From Calocera cornea HHB12733 (taxonomy: Eukaryota; Basidiomycota; Dacrymycetes; Dacrymycetales; Dacrymycetaceae), in assembly GCA_001632435.1 (NCBI GenBank), contig KV423980.1, positions 62,001 through 126,000 on the forward strand: a stretch of 64,000 bases of DNA, written 5' to 3'. The notes below the pieces were generated by a model. That model ran no database searches. It was given only the letters and a program-made list of their open reading frames with translations, and was not told the origin of the DNA. Positions 13,105 to 25,025 of this stretch are shown piece after piece. How positions within the stretch are numbered: the first letter of the stretch is position 1; each line of letters begins with the position of its first letter. The translations under genes were made by a program, and so were the position numbers.

Positions 13105-16100
13105 ATGTCGTCCAAGGGTGCGCATACACTCACTCACCTTCTGGGCTCACACGCAGTGTGCTGACACCTTACGCCGCGTTCCCCAGCTATCCGCGAGTTC
13201 GATGCGAAGCTGCTGCTTGCGTACTGGCTCGAGCGCTCGCCTTCCGTCTCCCCCTCTGCCAAGATCTCCCCCGGCTTTGTCTACCCTGCGCCCCACGTCG
13301 CCCAGATCTCCTGGGACCCCGAGACCGGTGCGATCACCCCCGACTCCCAGTTGCCCCCATGGGTCTTCACCAGCAAGCTCGTTGCGAAGCCTGATCAGCT
13401 CATCAAGCGGCGAGGCAAGGCTGGTCTCCTCCTCCTCAACAAGGAGTGGCCTGAGGCGAAGGAGTGGATCGCCGCTCGCGCCGGCAAGGATGTGACCGTG
13501 CGTGCTTTCCCGCGTTGTGCCTGTTTCTCCGGTCCCGCGCGCATATACGCTGCACCGAGCGCACCCACGCTCGAGCTGAATGGCCCGTCTTGACGGTGGC
13601 CTGATTCCGGAAGGTCAGAGGACCACGGTCCCGCACTTGGCTATGTCACTCGCCCGATCGTGGAGCACACAGGCTACCGGGCCTGATACGGCGTTCCCAT
13701 CAGGCACACGAGGACAGCCGGGACCCTGACGCCGCGCCCGAGCGGGTTTCTCACCGCTTCTTCGGATTTCAAGAACCTTGCTGACACCTTGTTCTTCTAT
13801 CTGTCGATAGGTCTCCTCGACTACTGGCAAGCTTAGCAACTTCATCGTTGAGCCTTTCCTGCCCCACCCGTCCCACACCGAGTACTACGTCTGCATCAAT
13901 TCTGTCCGAGAGGGCGACAACATTCTCTTCACCCACGAGGGTGGTATCGAGGTTGGCGATGTCGATGCCAAGGCGCTGAAGCTCCTCATTCCCGTCGGCA
14001 AGGAGTTCCCCTCGCGCGATGCCATCAAGAAGGCTCTCTTGACTCATGTGCCCGAGGAGAAAAAGGACACCCTCGTCGACTTCCTCATCAGGCTCTACAG
14101 TGTCTATGTCGACCTGCATTTCGCCTACCTCGAGATCAACCCCCTGATCTGCTTGGATGGTGTCAACGGCAAGCCGCCGACGATCCACTACCTTGACATG
14201 GCCGCCAAGCTCGACCAGGTATGGCAACGCACCGCCTTCGACCGGTTCAGTCACTGATGGCATGTGCAGACCGCTGATTACCTTTGCGGACCCAAGTGGG
14301 CGATTGCCCGCGACCTCTCGGTCTACGACAGCCGGGCGCAGTCGAATGGCATTATGGCCGACCGCGGCCCTCCCATGGGTTCGTGACCTTTCCCATGACC
14401 TGGGTCTACCCGGCTAATAAATGATATTCCAGTTTGGCCTGCACCCTTCGGCCGTGACCTGACCAAGGAGGAGGCGTACATCCAGAAGCTCGACGGCAGC
14501 ACTGGTGCCTCCTTGAAGCTCACCGTGCTCAACGCCAATGGCCGCATCTGGACCATGGTTGCCGGTGGTGGTGCCTCTGTCGTCTACTCTGATGCGATCG
14601 CCGCTGCTGGCTTTGCCCACGAGCTTGCCAACTACGGCGAGTACTCTGGTGCGCCCACCGAGGGTCAGACCTACGAGTACGCCAAGACCATCATCGATCT
14701 CATCACCCGCGGTGCGCCTCGCCCTGATGGAAAGATCCTCATCATCGGTGGTGGTATTGCCAACTTCACCAACGTTGCTGCCACGTTCAAGGGCATCATC
14801 CGCGCACTGAAGGAGTACAAGGCGCCTCTGATCAACCACAAGGTTCAAATCTACATCCGTCGTGGTGGTCCCAACTACCAGGAAGGTCTCAAGGCGATGC
14901 GCCTCCTCGGCGAGTCCCTCGGCGTCCCGATCCACGTCTTCGGGCCCGAGACACACATCACTGCCATTGTTCCTCTCGCGCTCGGCCTTGTCAAGGAAGC
15001 CCAGCAGGTCACCGCGACCATCGCGAACGGCATCCATGAGGATGACGGTACCGGCAAGGGCTCCATCCAGGGTGAGGTGCAGGTCGACGAGGACCAGCCC
15101 GTTGGCCCCATCGGTCCCTCTGGCGAGCGCACCCAGCCAAATGACAAGATCGTTCACTTCGACTTCCACGCTTCTGCGAAGCGGCCCTGGTTCCGTCCGT
15201 TCGATGCTTCGACTCGCTCGCTCGTGTTCGGTCTCCAGCCACGCGCCATCCAGGGCATGCTCGACTTCGACTACTCGTGCGGTCGCCAGACGCCGTCGGT
15301 TGCTGCGATGATCTACCCCTTCGGTGGCCACCACATCCAGAAGTTCTACTGGGGCACCAAGGAGACCCTTCTCCCCGTGTACACCAGCACTGAAGAGGCT
15401 GTCAAGAAGCACCCCGACGCGGATGTGGTAGTCAACTTCGCCTCTTCTCGCTCCGTCTACCAGTCGACAATGGAGATGCTCGCCCTGCCCCAGATCAAGG
15501 CGATCGCCATCATTGCCGAGGGTGTACCTGAGCGTTACGCCCGCGAGATCCTCCACCTCGCCGAGGAGAAGCACGTCCTCATCATCGGGCCCGCAACCGT
15601 CGGTGGCATCAAGCCCGGTTGCTTCCGTATCGGTAACTCCGGCGGTATGATGGACAACATCATTGCCTCCAAGCTCTACCGTCCCGGTTCCGTTGGCTAC
15701 GTTTCCAAGTCCGGTGGTATGTCGAACGAGCTGAACAACATCCTCTCCCTCGTCACCAACGGCACCTACGAGGGTATCGCCATTGGTGGTGACCGCTACC
15801 CCGGCACTACCTTCATCGACCACATGCTCCGCTATGAGGCCGACCCGGAGTGCAAGATGCTCGTCCTCCTCGGTGAGGTCGGTGGTATCGAGGAATACCG
15901 TGTCATCGAGGCCGTCAAGAGCGGCAAGATCACCAAGCCTATTGTTGCTTGGGCGATCGGTACCTGCGCCAAGATGTTCACGACTGAGGTGCAGTTCGGT
16001 CACGCTGGCTCCATGGCCAACTCCGACCTCGAGACGGCCGATGCCAAGAACGCCGCGATGAAGGCCGCTGGCTTCATTGTTCCTGACACCTTCGAGGAGC

Positions 16101-17255
16101 TGCCTACGGTCCTCACCGAGACCTACAGGAAGCTCGTCAAGAGCGGTGTAATCAAGGTCACCGCCGAGCGCGAGCCTCCGGTCATCCCCATGGACTACAA
16201 GTGGGCCCAGGAGCTCGGCCTCATCCGCAAGCCTGCCGCCTTCATCTCCACCATCTCCGACGAGCGCGGCCAGGAGCTGATGTACGCTGGCATGCGTATC
16301 TCGGATGTGTTCAAGGAGGACATTGGCATTGGTGGTGTCGTCAGCTTGCTGTGGTTCAAGCGCCGTGCGTCCATTCCCCTCCGTTCCATTCGAATAATAA
16401 CTGACTTTCAACATAGGCCTGCCTCCCTATGCCACCAAGTTCATTGAGATGGTGCTCATGCTCACCGCCGACCACGGTCCCGCCGTGTCTGGTGCCATGA
16501 ACACTATTGTTGCAACCCGTGCGGGCAAGGACCTGATCTCCTCGCTCGCGTCTGGTCTCCTCACCATCGGTAGCCGCTTCGGTGGTGCTCTTGACGAGGC
16601 TGCAGCTATGTTCTCCGAGGCGAAGGACACTGGTCTTACTCCTCGCGAGTTCGTTGACCAGTGCCGCAAGAAGAACAAGCTCAGTACGTCTGGTCATACA
16701 TTATATCCTATCCTAGTAGCTAATCATTTTCACAGTCAGCGGTATCGGCCACAAGATCAAGAGCGTCAACAACCCTGATCTCCGTGTTGAGCTCGTCAAG
16801 GAATTCGTCCAGAAGAACTTCCCCACCCACACGCTCCTCGACTATGCTCTGGCTGTCGAGAAGGTTACCACTGCGAAGAAGGATACTGTATGTCTCACTA
16901 CCATCATCTTGTGAGGGACGTGTCTGACGTTGCCGTAGCTTATCCTTAACGTCGATGGCTGCATTGCTGTCTGCTTCGTTGATCTTCTCCGTGACAGCGG
17001 TGCATTCAGCCGTGAGGAGGCTGATGAGTACATCCGGATTGGTACTCTCAACGGCCTGTTCGTTTGCGGTCGTAGCATTGGCTTCATCGGCCATCACCTC
17101 GACCAAAAGCGCCTGCGCGCGCCCCTCTACCGTCACCCTGGTATGTCATTTCGCATGATGCTCCAATCTCCTACTAATCGTCCTTCAAAGCCGACGATAT
17201 CTTCATCAACATGCAGGACATGTCGCAGCCGCGTGTCCTCGCCAAGACTGCGTGA
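13105..17255 (+). CDS. ATP-citrate synthase (ATP-citrate lyase), single-chain form (1152 aa)
   Basis: Nine exons: 13105-13117, 13187-13497, 13811-14218, 14270-14378, 14433-16364, 16417-16683, 16736-16887, 16939-17140 and 17191-17255. The enzyme makes cytosolic acetyl-CoA and oxaloacetate from citrate, CoA and ATP for lipid, sterol and acetylation reactions. The N-terminal ATP-grasp half starts [15 protein letters not shown] and includes [13 protein letters not shown] and EINPLI. The succinyl-CoA-synthetase-like part has [11 protein letters not shown] and the phosphohistidine loop [11 protein letters not shown]. The citrate-synthase-like end has [15 protein letters not shown] and [11 protein letters not shown]. 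Both halves are fused, as in basidiomycetes and animals; ascomycetes split them. Intron 2 is unusually long (313 nt). Strong codon bias suggests high expression. Confidence 0.97.
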
Positions 17256-17755
17256 ACATCTTGTTCGGTGTTCGCGGTTCCTTTCTACTGCTCTCCCTAT
17301 CCTTCGTTTTCCATATGCCTGCATGCGCCTCCTTTGGTTTCTTCACGTATCACATTTCCTATAATGCTCTGCAACTAGGTTCCTCCATGACTATAGAGAC
17401 AAATATCAGGTGCGATATACGAAATTCTGCATCTCACCAGGCGCGCTCAAAGGGCATGCATGATGACCGGCCGCAACCCGGCATACAAAAGAGTCCCAAC
17501 GTGTGTCTTTGGCATTTCAATCGTATAAGCAGCCCGTTCGTGAAACGGACTAGATCCAAGCCTTGTCTTCATTTCTAATGACTGGACGTCTGTCCTGCCT
17601 GATGAGCAGCACAATTTGATCTGCGGACAGCGTGACCCGTGTGTGCTTTTGGAAGCTTGCGAGCCCCCACCCTGAGCTCTTCTTTTCACTCTCGCCGGAC
17701 CGTCGATACGTCAACCAACTAGCCCGCAATACGCTCGACTTCCAGCTAGTCTACC
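17256..17755. other. 3' region of ATP-citrate lyase and 5' flank of F-box paralogue 3
   Basis: A 500-bp spacer, AT-richer than the lyase gene. I found no gene or repeat in it. Confidence 0.5.
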
Positions 17756-19423
17756 ATGCATCGTGCGTGGACGATACCCGAAGTGGGCCGCTGGATCGTC
17801 TCAGCAGTCCCGAATTCCGGACACCGTGATAGCGGGAAAACTTTCTGCAATATGATGCGTACCGGTCGTCACTTTTACGATTTAGCTGCACCTCTGCTAT
17901 GGAATGATCTCTGGGCTAGAGAGGCCCTTCCTTATCTACTGGACGTACTGTCTGAGCCATCAGATTCAGAAGAGGTGGGCATAGTGAGTGCTCGATCATC
18001 TGAGTGCTAAAGGAACTCATCGCCCGTGAAGATCGCCGACGACGGCAACGTGGACCGCTTCTTTACATACTGCAGTTTCGTGCGAAACATCTTCATTATG
18101 TGGGACACAGACTCCTCGGAAGAAGTGCTGAGGCAAACTCGCCTTGCTGGGAGCCTGCTTTCTCATGTTTCAAGCCGATGGTTCCCCAAATTGAAGTCCC
18201 TCACCATTGGGTATGGACCAGCTCCGAAGATCTCATAGCGACTTTCAAGTTCATCGTACCATCTCTAAAAAAAATCACTGCGGCTCCCCGATCCCGAGCT
18301 GTATAATGCAACGCGAATGTGGTCTCTGGCCGTCGATCTTTGCTTGCACCAGCTGGCCTACACGGCGACCCATCTCGACGAGCTATCGTTGACTGGCGTC
18401 CCACGGCTCGAACCGACGTGGGGGGCCTCACTACAGGCCGTCCTTCGACAAGTGCCTCTGAAGAAGCTTCGCCTTGACTCCTGTATGTTTACCGAGTCGA
18501 TCGCAAACGAAGCCAGTAGTATGTTGGACGGCCTTGAAGAGCTTAGTCTGACGGAAGCCGACGATCCACTGGGACCCGACGCGATGCTGTTCTGCGCTTG
18601 GATGCCCATGCGGCAAGCTCCCGCAGTAATCGCCACTGTACGAAGTCTTACCCTTTCGGGACGGCCTACAATCATTCTCAACGCAATGTACAATATCCAA
18701 GCGCCGTTGTTGAAAGTCCAGGTGACAATGCTCTCTCAGCACTTCACGGTGCTGGAGCCGTTGAAGAGAGACCACTACAAGAAGATGGCCCGACGCATCG
18801 CTGGACGATATCCCGATCTACGAGAAATCTCCATTCAGTCTTCCGCACGCCGCGATAGGGACGGGCTGTGGATGTCCGACTTTCAGCCGCTGCTACACTG
18901 GAAACAAGTGGAGAAGTTCAGTTTGCAGAGGCCGAATGCACATGTCGTCATTCAACATTCCGACCTCGCTTCCCTGGCAGCAAGCTGGAGGGCTCTGCGC
19001 TCGCTACGACTTCTACATTCAATTTTCAGTCTGAACAGCGAATCTAATGACACTGGGTTTTCGTGGAAGACCTTTCTAGTACTTCGGCAACACTGCACCG
19101 CACTCGAGCACTTATGCATCAGCGAGTTCCACAACCACGGCCGCGTTTCCCTCCCTCCCAAGACATCACCAATGAATCCTGTCAAGACGCTTGAAGTACT
19201 CTCACCGCCCGATATCAAGGATGTGCAACCGACTGCCCTCTTCTTCAGTCTGCTTTGGCCCGGAGTGCCGCTGGAAACCCCGAAGGATAACAGGAAATGG
19301 GCGAACGTAGCCGCCTTACAATCATTCCACCGATGTCAGCTTCAGATCAATACTCTCGATTCTACTTCAGCATGTGGAGCGGACGAGGCCGTAGCCGAGC
19401 TTTTACAGCGTCTGGATACGTGA
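17756..19423 (+). pseudogene. F-box-like / leucine-rich paralogue 3, frame broken twice
   Basis: It starts with the family N-terminus MHRAWTIPEVG at 17756. A 57-nt intron (17975-18031) separates the F-box-like exon from the repeat region. The frame is lost near 18220 and regained at an A8 run (18267-18274); with seven A residues the codons would read on correctly into LRLPDPELYNATR. Both events are single-base shifts that cancel, leaving about 15 codons out of frame and a TAG at 18236-18238. Downstream the sequence is fully family-like to the FFSLLWPGVPL block and stops at 19423. It is either a young pseudogene or a gene carrying two sequencing errors. Confidence 0.65.
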
Positions 19424-19630
19424 CTCGATCCGTTCAAACGTCACTGAGACTAGAGTGTAAGAGTCGCGTTTTGACGAAGCTGCCCTATTTTCAGCATCGT
19501 TTCTCGTGTTATTCACTTTCGTAATACGGAATATACGATGACTTCGCTGTGATACCAGGGATTGGGCCGTCAGGGCGACTGTTTGTCGTAGCACATGGGA
19601 GGCATAACTGAGGTCAATAAGGGTGAACTG

Positions 19631-19662
19631 ACGCGTCACTTGTGGGTCCTTCCGAAACGCGT
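19631..19662. promoter_or_regulatory. Paired ACGCGT boxes before F-box paralogue 4
   Basis: ACGCGT at 19631-19636 and again at 19657-19662, 100 and 74 bp before the ATG at 19731. The sequence matches the MBF-bound Mlu1 cell-cycle box of yeasts; function here is inferred. Confidence 0.45.
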
Positions 19663-19730
19663 CGCACACGCGCTCTTCCACGGCTTCCCGCAACATACCA
19701 CCACCTGCCAAGACAATACCCACACCAAAC

Positions 19731-21427
19731 ATGCATCGTATCTTCAATATCTTAGAGGTTGTGCAACTCATCGCCGGCCACCTTGAACCGGATTCATTGC
19801 ATAGCTTCTCCTTGGTGTCCAGGCTTTGCTTCCAAGCTGGATGCCCACTCTTGTGGAGAGAGCTTGACGACGACGGCATCGAGGAGCTTCTGAAAGTGCT
19901 CTTCCGTGATTGGGACAAGCCTGATAACGTACCATACCTTGATCGGATTGCTTAATTTGCAGAATACTAAGGTCTGAGCTTCTGTAGGCAATCGTGGATC
20001 TGGGTTACGAACGCTTCACGCTATACTCCTCGTTCGTCTGGGCGATCGACTTGGAGGACGACTTCGGCGCTGGACGAGATGAAGACACCGACGAAGACAA
20101 CAAAGAGAACATCGACAAGAAATATCTGGTACGACGCCTCAGAACTGCATCTGCTCTCTTCTCCGACAACAAAGAACGATGGTTTCCCAACCTCCAGCGT
20201 CTATCACTCGTCGATCCGACCGAGATGGAGACGATCTTGCTGGCTTCCACCTTCGTCGTTCCTTCCCTGCATATAATCGCTCTCTCGGTTCCCTGTCCGT
20301 CCTACTATCGAGCCGATCATACCTGGTTCTTCGCTGTTGATGCGCTTCTCCGCCGAATATGCAGCCAAGTGCAACGTCTCAGTGAGCTGTCACTAACTGG
20401 GTTTGCATACAACGAGCCTCGGTGTGGAACCTCGCTCGTTGCCTTGCTGTCGTGGTTTTCTGTGACCCATCTCTGCACCTCTGCCGCTCTTTTCACTCAA
20501 TCTGTAGCATCGGAAGCGAGTCGTTCTCCCCCTCTTGTTGAGCTGGTCTTGAATGAAACTGAGGATACCGACCACGATCCTATCGCAGCACATCTCGACC
20601 GATCCTATGCGTTCCGCGCGCTGCAACGGCTCGAGATTGGGGGACGTCCTTCACATGTGCTCACGATCCTTCAAGTCGTCCAAGCCAAGCTACGCCGTCT
20701 TGCTATCACCTTATCCTCGCATCACGACGATCGTCCTGAGCACTTGCACAAGTATCACTACGAGCAGCTCAGTAGCCTGGTGGCCCAGAGGTTTTCCGGG
20801 CTCAACGAGCTGGCTATCAACGTTGATAGACTCGACAACGATGAAGCGTTCTTCTTCTCGTATATGAACCCCCTGAATATATGCGCTTGTCTTCGCTCAT
20901 TCGTGTTATGGTGCACGGCGGCATCCGGAGCTATGGATGTATCAGATGTCGACCTCGTTGGATTGACTTCAAGCTGGCCGATGCTCCGTCTTTTGTCGCT
21001 AAATTGGCCTACCAAGCGAGCCCGCGGCGCGCTGCGCCCAAGGAGACCTGCCTTAAACGGCTTGGTATCTCTTCGCCGTCATTGTCCTCTGCTTCAAGAA
21101 ATACATCTCTCGAGCATGGCTATCCAGCAGAGCTTTCCTTCCCTCCCCGTCACCCCGCACGCCGGCCATCGCGTGCAGTTGTACATATCCGATTCGGCAC
21201 GGGTCTATAACGTCGAGGGCACTGCGATCTTCCTTACCTTGCTATGGCCGAACCTGTGCTTGTACACTTCGAACGACTCGCCCAGCTGGAAAAAGCTTCG
21301 AGCGCGTATCGAAATGCTGGCTAACTATTACCAGGCGCAGAAGTGTCTCAGCAGTGTTGTGGGGGATGTGGGCGGGGATCAGACCAGAGACTTGTCGGGC
21401 CTGTTGAAAGCCAAGATAGAAGAGTAG
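19731..21427 (+). CDS. F-box-like / leucine-rich protein, paralogue 4 (545 aa)
   Basis: Two exons, 19731-19928 and 19988-21427; intron GTACCA...CTGTAG, phase 0. The N-terminus MHRIFNILEVVQLIAG and the LLWRELDD block form the F-box-like part. An acidic patch (GRDEDTDEDNKENIDKK) follows, then leucine-rich repeats with the recurrent phrases WFPNLQRLSL, LRRHCPLLQEIHLSS and AIFLTLLWPNL. The predicted role is substrate recognition in an SCF ubiquitin ligase, from family architecture. No domain is missing, and it is one of four members here with an unbroken frame. It sits head-to-tail between paralogues 3 and 5, consistent with tandem duplication. Confidence 0.8.
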
Positions 21428-21794
21428 GGGAACTAGTTACAAGCAATGCTCAGATGGTTTGTCCTTGCTGATGTGATGCTGTAGCCGCTGGTGCAGAGTT
21501 AATGTACCGACCATTCCCAGTCATTGGTTCCCCGCGTGCGTCAGCATTCCGTCGGTTGCTTGTGGTCACATCTCAGTAACGTACCACGTTCCTCTCTCTA
21601 TATGCAGCCGGTTGGAGTGAGTTGCTCTGGACAGAATGGGGAACTTCCAGCGCGTCGCACCGACGAGGTGTGACGAGTGTTTGTTGACTGGTGACGTCAC
21701 GCGCGAAAGTCGCTCAACGCGACGCGTCGAGACGTCCACGTCTTGGGCAACCTCTCTTCTCCGTACCACCACCTTCTGGGACGTGTTATACATT
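21428..21794. promoter_or_regulatory. Spacer and promoter of F-box paralogue 5, with an ACGCGT box
   Basis: Non-coding spacer of 367 bp. ACGCGT at 21722-21727 lies 73 bp before the ATG at 21795, at the same distance as in paralogue 4. Confidence 0.45.
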
Positions 21795-23417
21795 ATGCAT
21801 CGTCTTTGGGAAATACCAGAAATCGTACAGCTTATTGCTTCGAATGCAGAGAGGTCAGCCCAAGTCAACCTATGCTCGACATCGAGAATATGCTTCCATG
21901 CTGCGTGCCCACTCCTATGGAGAGAGCTGGATGATTACAGACTGAAGCAAATGCTCGACATTCTCTTCACTTCCGCAGACGACACGGTAAATACTACTAC
22001 CTTCAATCGCATTATTTCTTAGCTTATCAATTTGAAGGCGATTGCTACGTCCTACTGTGAGCGATTCAATCTGTATGCGTCTTTCGTTCGAGCGATATAC
22101 CTGGAAGATGCATTTCCTATGCTGGACGAGGACAACTCTGACTGTTATTGCGGCTGCTGTGAGAAGGATATCTACGAAATGGAGACCACGGCGGTGCAAC
22201 GAATGAGCCTTGTTGCAGATCTCTTTTCACATCGGAAAGAGTCCTGGTTTCCCAACTTGCGGCGTCTCTCTCTGATCCGACCGCCCAACGTGGACGTCCT
22301 CGTGCTGGCTTCCAGCTTCATCCTCCCGACTTTGCAAGTAATTCGTCTTGAACTCAAGCACACGCACGAACTTGAAAGCGAAAACACGTGGCTGTATGCG
22401 CTCAATGCGTTTCTGGAGAAGATTCGTTCTTCCGTGTCGAATCTACGCAGCATGTCTGTCACCGGCGCTGCAACTCATGATCCTCGTTGTAAAGACTCAC
22501 TCATGCATATACTTTCGAAAATCGAGCTTACTGAGCTCTGCTGCTCTCCAGTCCTCTTCAAATATCTGGGGCCGAGGCAGCGCACTCTCGCTGAGCTGAC
22601 GTTGAGTGAAAGGGACGATCCTGTGGATGCGATCTCTTCTCCTGTTCTTGCGACATCTCCAAAACTGCCGTGGAACTTCTGCAGCCTCAGGAAGCTCAAG
22701 ATCTTCGCGCGCGCAGCAGTGTCGTTAAATATCCTCCGTGATGTCGAAGCCGAACTTAACTGTCTTGACATCGAGTTTCGTTGCACCTGCGCCGCCGATG
22801 ACGAGTACTTCAGCAAGAGCGACTACCAAGATCTTTGCAGCCTCGTCGCTCAGCGGTTTCCGAAACTCACGGAACTACATCTGCGCTTACACCCATGTGA
22901 TGGCGACGAAGTCTTCCTGCTGTCATATATGCGACCCTTATATGATTGTAGATCGCTTGTCGAGGTCCATTTGCACTGTGGTGCAGGCGCTGGACACGTT
23001 CACCTCTGCGATGCCGACATCGAGCGAATGGCAAAGAGCTGGCCCATGCTTCGCATTCTCGATCTCCATTGGCCATTCGAGCATGCAGCTGAAGGACAGT
23101 CCACGCGACCTACCCTACGCAGTTTAGTCTCTCTTCGTCGTCACTGCCCAGGACTGCGAGAGTTGTGCATTTCCACCTTGGCTCTCGGACAGCGCCCTCT
23201 TTCTGAACTGCATGATCTTCCAGTGTCGTCGCATCAGGTTCATCTTTGGCTGGACTCTTCCCCAGCATGGTCGTCGATGTGGTCTGATCCCGCAGACTTG
23301 GCACATCATCAGCAGATTCGGAATAGCTCGAGGAGCCGTAGTAGCGCCTCCGTTCGATTTGGGGTGCTGTACGGAGACGCGCTCCCCGCCCGCGGCGGCT
23401 CGCCAGGGGTCCAGTGA
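21795..23417 (+). pseudogene. F-box-like paralogue 5, 3' end replaced
   Basis: Exons 21795-21986 and 22038-23417 with a 51-nt intron. The N-terminus MHRLWEIPEIVQLIA, the WRELDD block and the repeat region, including LVSLRRHCPGLRELCIS, are intact. The conserved end of the family (AIFLTLLWP and about 60 following residues) is absent. Similarity fades after HLWLDSS near 23270, and the frame runs on through unrelated Ser/Arg-rich codons into a GC-rich segment containing the first TTCGATTTGGGG motif (23353). It stops at 23417. I read this as a gene truncated where the motif-tagged block begins. The product, if made, would lack the C-terminal repeat cap. Confidence 0.75.
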
Positions 23418-23556
23418 CTCCTGTCGCGTCCTTCCCGCCCTGCGGGGTCTCACTCAGCTGGGGGTTTGCTCCCGTAGTCTCCCGGAAAAACCCTCTCTGC
23501 GCCGGAGATTCGATTTGGGGTCGGCTGTTGGGCTGCCCACCGTGTTCGATTTGGGG
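23352..23556 (+). repeat. Left motif cluster: three rightward TTCGATTTGGGG copies
   Basis: Copies at 23353-23364, 23509-23520 and 23545-23556, all in + orientation, in a GC-rich stretch unlike its surroundings. Two are preceded by G (GTTCG), the middle one by A. Confidence 0.85.
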
Positions 23557-23754
23557 CATGCCGACACGCTGCCAGGCTTTCACGCTGGGCTCTAGATAGT
23601 GTCTACAATGATATTTGTTCATTCAAACCGCGCCTCCATTATCATCTTTTACACGTTATTCACTCATCATTCTACTAGTAAGCGATATCGATTCTACATG
23701 ATTCAGACTGGTTTACAGACTGCTACAACTGACCATCCCTCCGTTCCGTAGGTC

Positions 23755-24645
23755 TCACTGACTATTGTCCTCCTCCATGTCACTTCCTTCTCCCTTGCTA
23801 TCATTCCCAGACTCGGATGAACTGGGATCGTCCAAATGGAAACTTCCGCAAGCAGTCGCTAGACCCGATTTGGCGCGGCTCCACGAGTCAAGTTCCTCAT
23901 TCAGCTGCTTGAGGTCATACGTCAGAACGTCCAGTCCACGTTTGGCAACGAAAGCCCCTTTCTTGAGCGTCATGTAGCGCCGAATCTTCTGCTGAGCCTC
24001 CGCAGACCTCTGCTCGATTTCCCGCCATTGCGCCAAATCGTTGACTTGCATCCCGGTGAAGGCCGCGCTGCCATTGGGTTCGTATCTATCGACCAGGACA
24101 CGAATGGTCTCGAGGTTGGCGTCGATATCTTTCATTACCGCGTGCAGAATGATGGTCGAGAGGGCATTGACGGGAGGGATGCCTTTGCGATAGTCGATCT
24201 CCACGCGCTGCCGGCGCTTGACGCGCAGCACATCCAGAAGCTCGTTGATCTTCCCCTTCATGGTCATAAGATCGGTCATGGCCTCGCGGCGATCCTGCGA
24301 TGCTTCCTCGACCAGTCCATCCAGCAGGTAATCAGGGACTAGCCGAATCTCGGACAGCCATTTCAGATCCATGCGAATGCGGCCTTTCTCATTGGCCTGG
24401 TGCAGGTGATCTTTAGACTTGGAGAGAAGCCACTTCAGGTGTGCCCACCGTTGACCTAGGAGACTGTTGCGTTTGTCGTCAATGGCGAAGTACGAGAGCG
24501 GGTCGAACGGGTACCGAGTCGTGGTTGCGGCCACAGGAATGGTGGATGGATCGACCGGGTTGGTATCAATGACGATCGCAGTGTATGTGAGTGGAGGAGT
24601 GCGTCCCACCAGATCAGGAAGAATCCACGGATAGCGATTAGACAT
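23755..24645 (-). CDS. Unrecognised coiled-coil protein in the motif block (296 aa)
   Basis: Single exon; start at the ATG at 24645 (MSNRYPWILPDLVG), just after a possible upstream in-frame extension without ATG. I do not recognise the family. The middle is charged and helical, with heptad-like stretches (RAEAQQKIRRYMTLKK-type and KGKINELLDVLRVKRRQRVEI), suggesting a coiled coil. The C-terminus is acidic and Ser-rich (SSSESGNDSKGEGSDMEEDN). No transmembrane segment or catalytic motif is evident. It is divergent from the 1025-aa gene across 380 bp that contain an inverted motif pair, so the two may be co-regulated cargo or helper proteins of the element (inference). Confidence 0.6.
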   Translation of the reverse strand: MSNRYPWILPDLVGRTPPLTYTAIVIDTNPVDPSTIPVAATTTRYPFDPLSYFAIDDKRNSLLGQRWAHLKWLLSKSKDHLHQANEKGRIRMDLKWLSEIRLVPDYLLDGLVEEASQDRREAMTDLMTMKGKINELLDVLRVKRRQRVEIDYRKGIPPVNALSTIILHAVMKDIDANLETIRVLVDRYEPNGSAAFTGMQVNDLAQWREIEQRSAEAQQKIRRYMTLKKGAFVAKRGLDVLTYDLKQLNEELDSWSRAKSGLATACGSFHLDDPSSSESGNDSKGEGSDMEEDNSQ

Positions 24646-25025
24646 TTTGGCTGGCCGATCCTTGAGTATCAGTAGCACCGGCTGCTATGCGGGAAGCGAG
24701 TAGTAGAGCCCACGATTCCTTTCCAGGTAGGGAGCCAGAGACACGTCACGTTTAGTCGATTCACGATATGTCCGTAACGTCGGTAAAGCAACGGTATCAA
24801 TGGCTCTGTGAGACCTTTCGGCAGAGAGCCCACGCCAGCCCGAGACGTGCCACAGTCACGGTGTGGGAGAGCTCAATGAGGGAGGTGCCGCCCCAAATCG
24901 AATAGCCTTGGAGCGGAAGCAGACGCGGCCTATGATACTCGTTCGATTTGGGGCCGCGTCCTCTCACCGCTCGTCAACCGTGTCTCCTCTATCCCCGTGC
25001 CGCCACCTCGCTTTTATCCTCCACA
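24646..25025. promoter_or_regulatory. Divergent promoter with an inverted TTCGATTTGGGG pair
   Basis: Motif copies at 24891-24902 (leftward) and 24942-24953 (rightward) lie 39 bp apart, back to back, between two divergently transcribed genes. They could be operator sites for a DNA-binding protein of the block, or abutting ends of two elements. The remaining spacer shows nothing recognisable. Confidence 0.5.

Noticed and set aside
14414..16414. A 666-codon open frame on the minus strand
   Set aside because: It is the antisense shadow of ATP-citrate lyase exon 5, produced by GC-rich codon use; the composition is Asp/Glu/Gly/Val-rich without domain.
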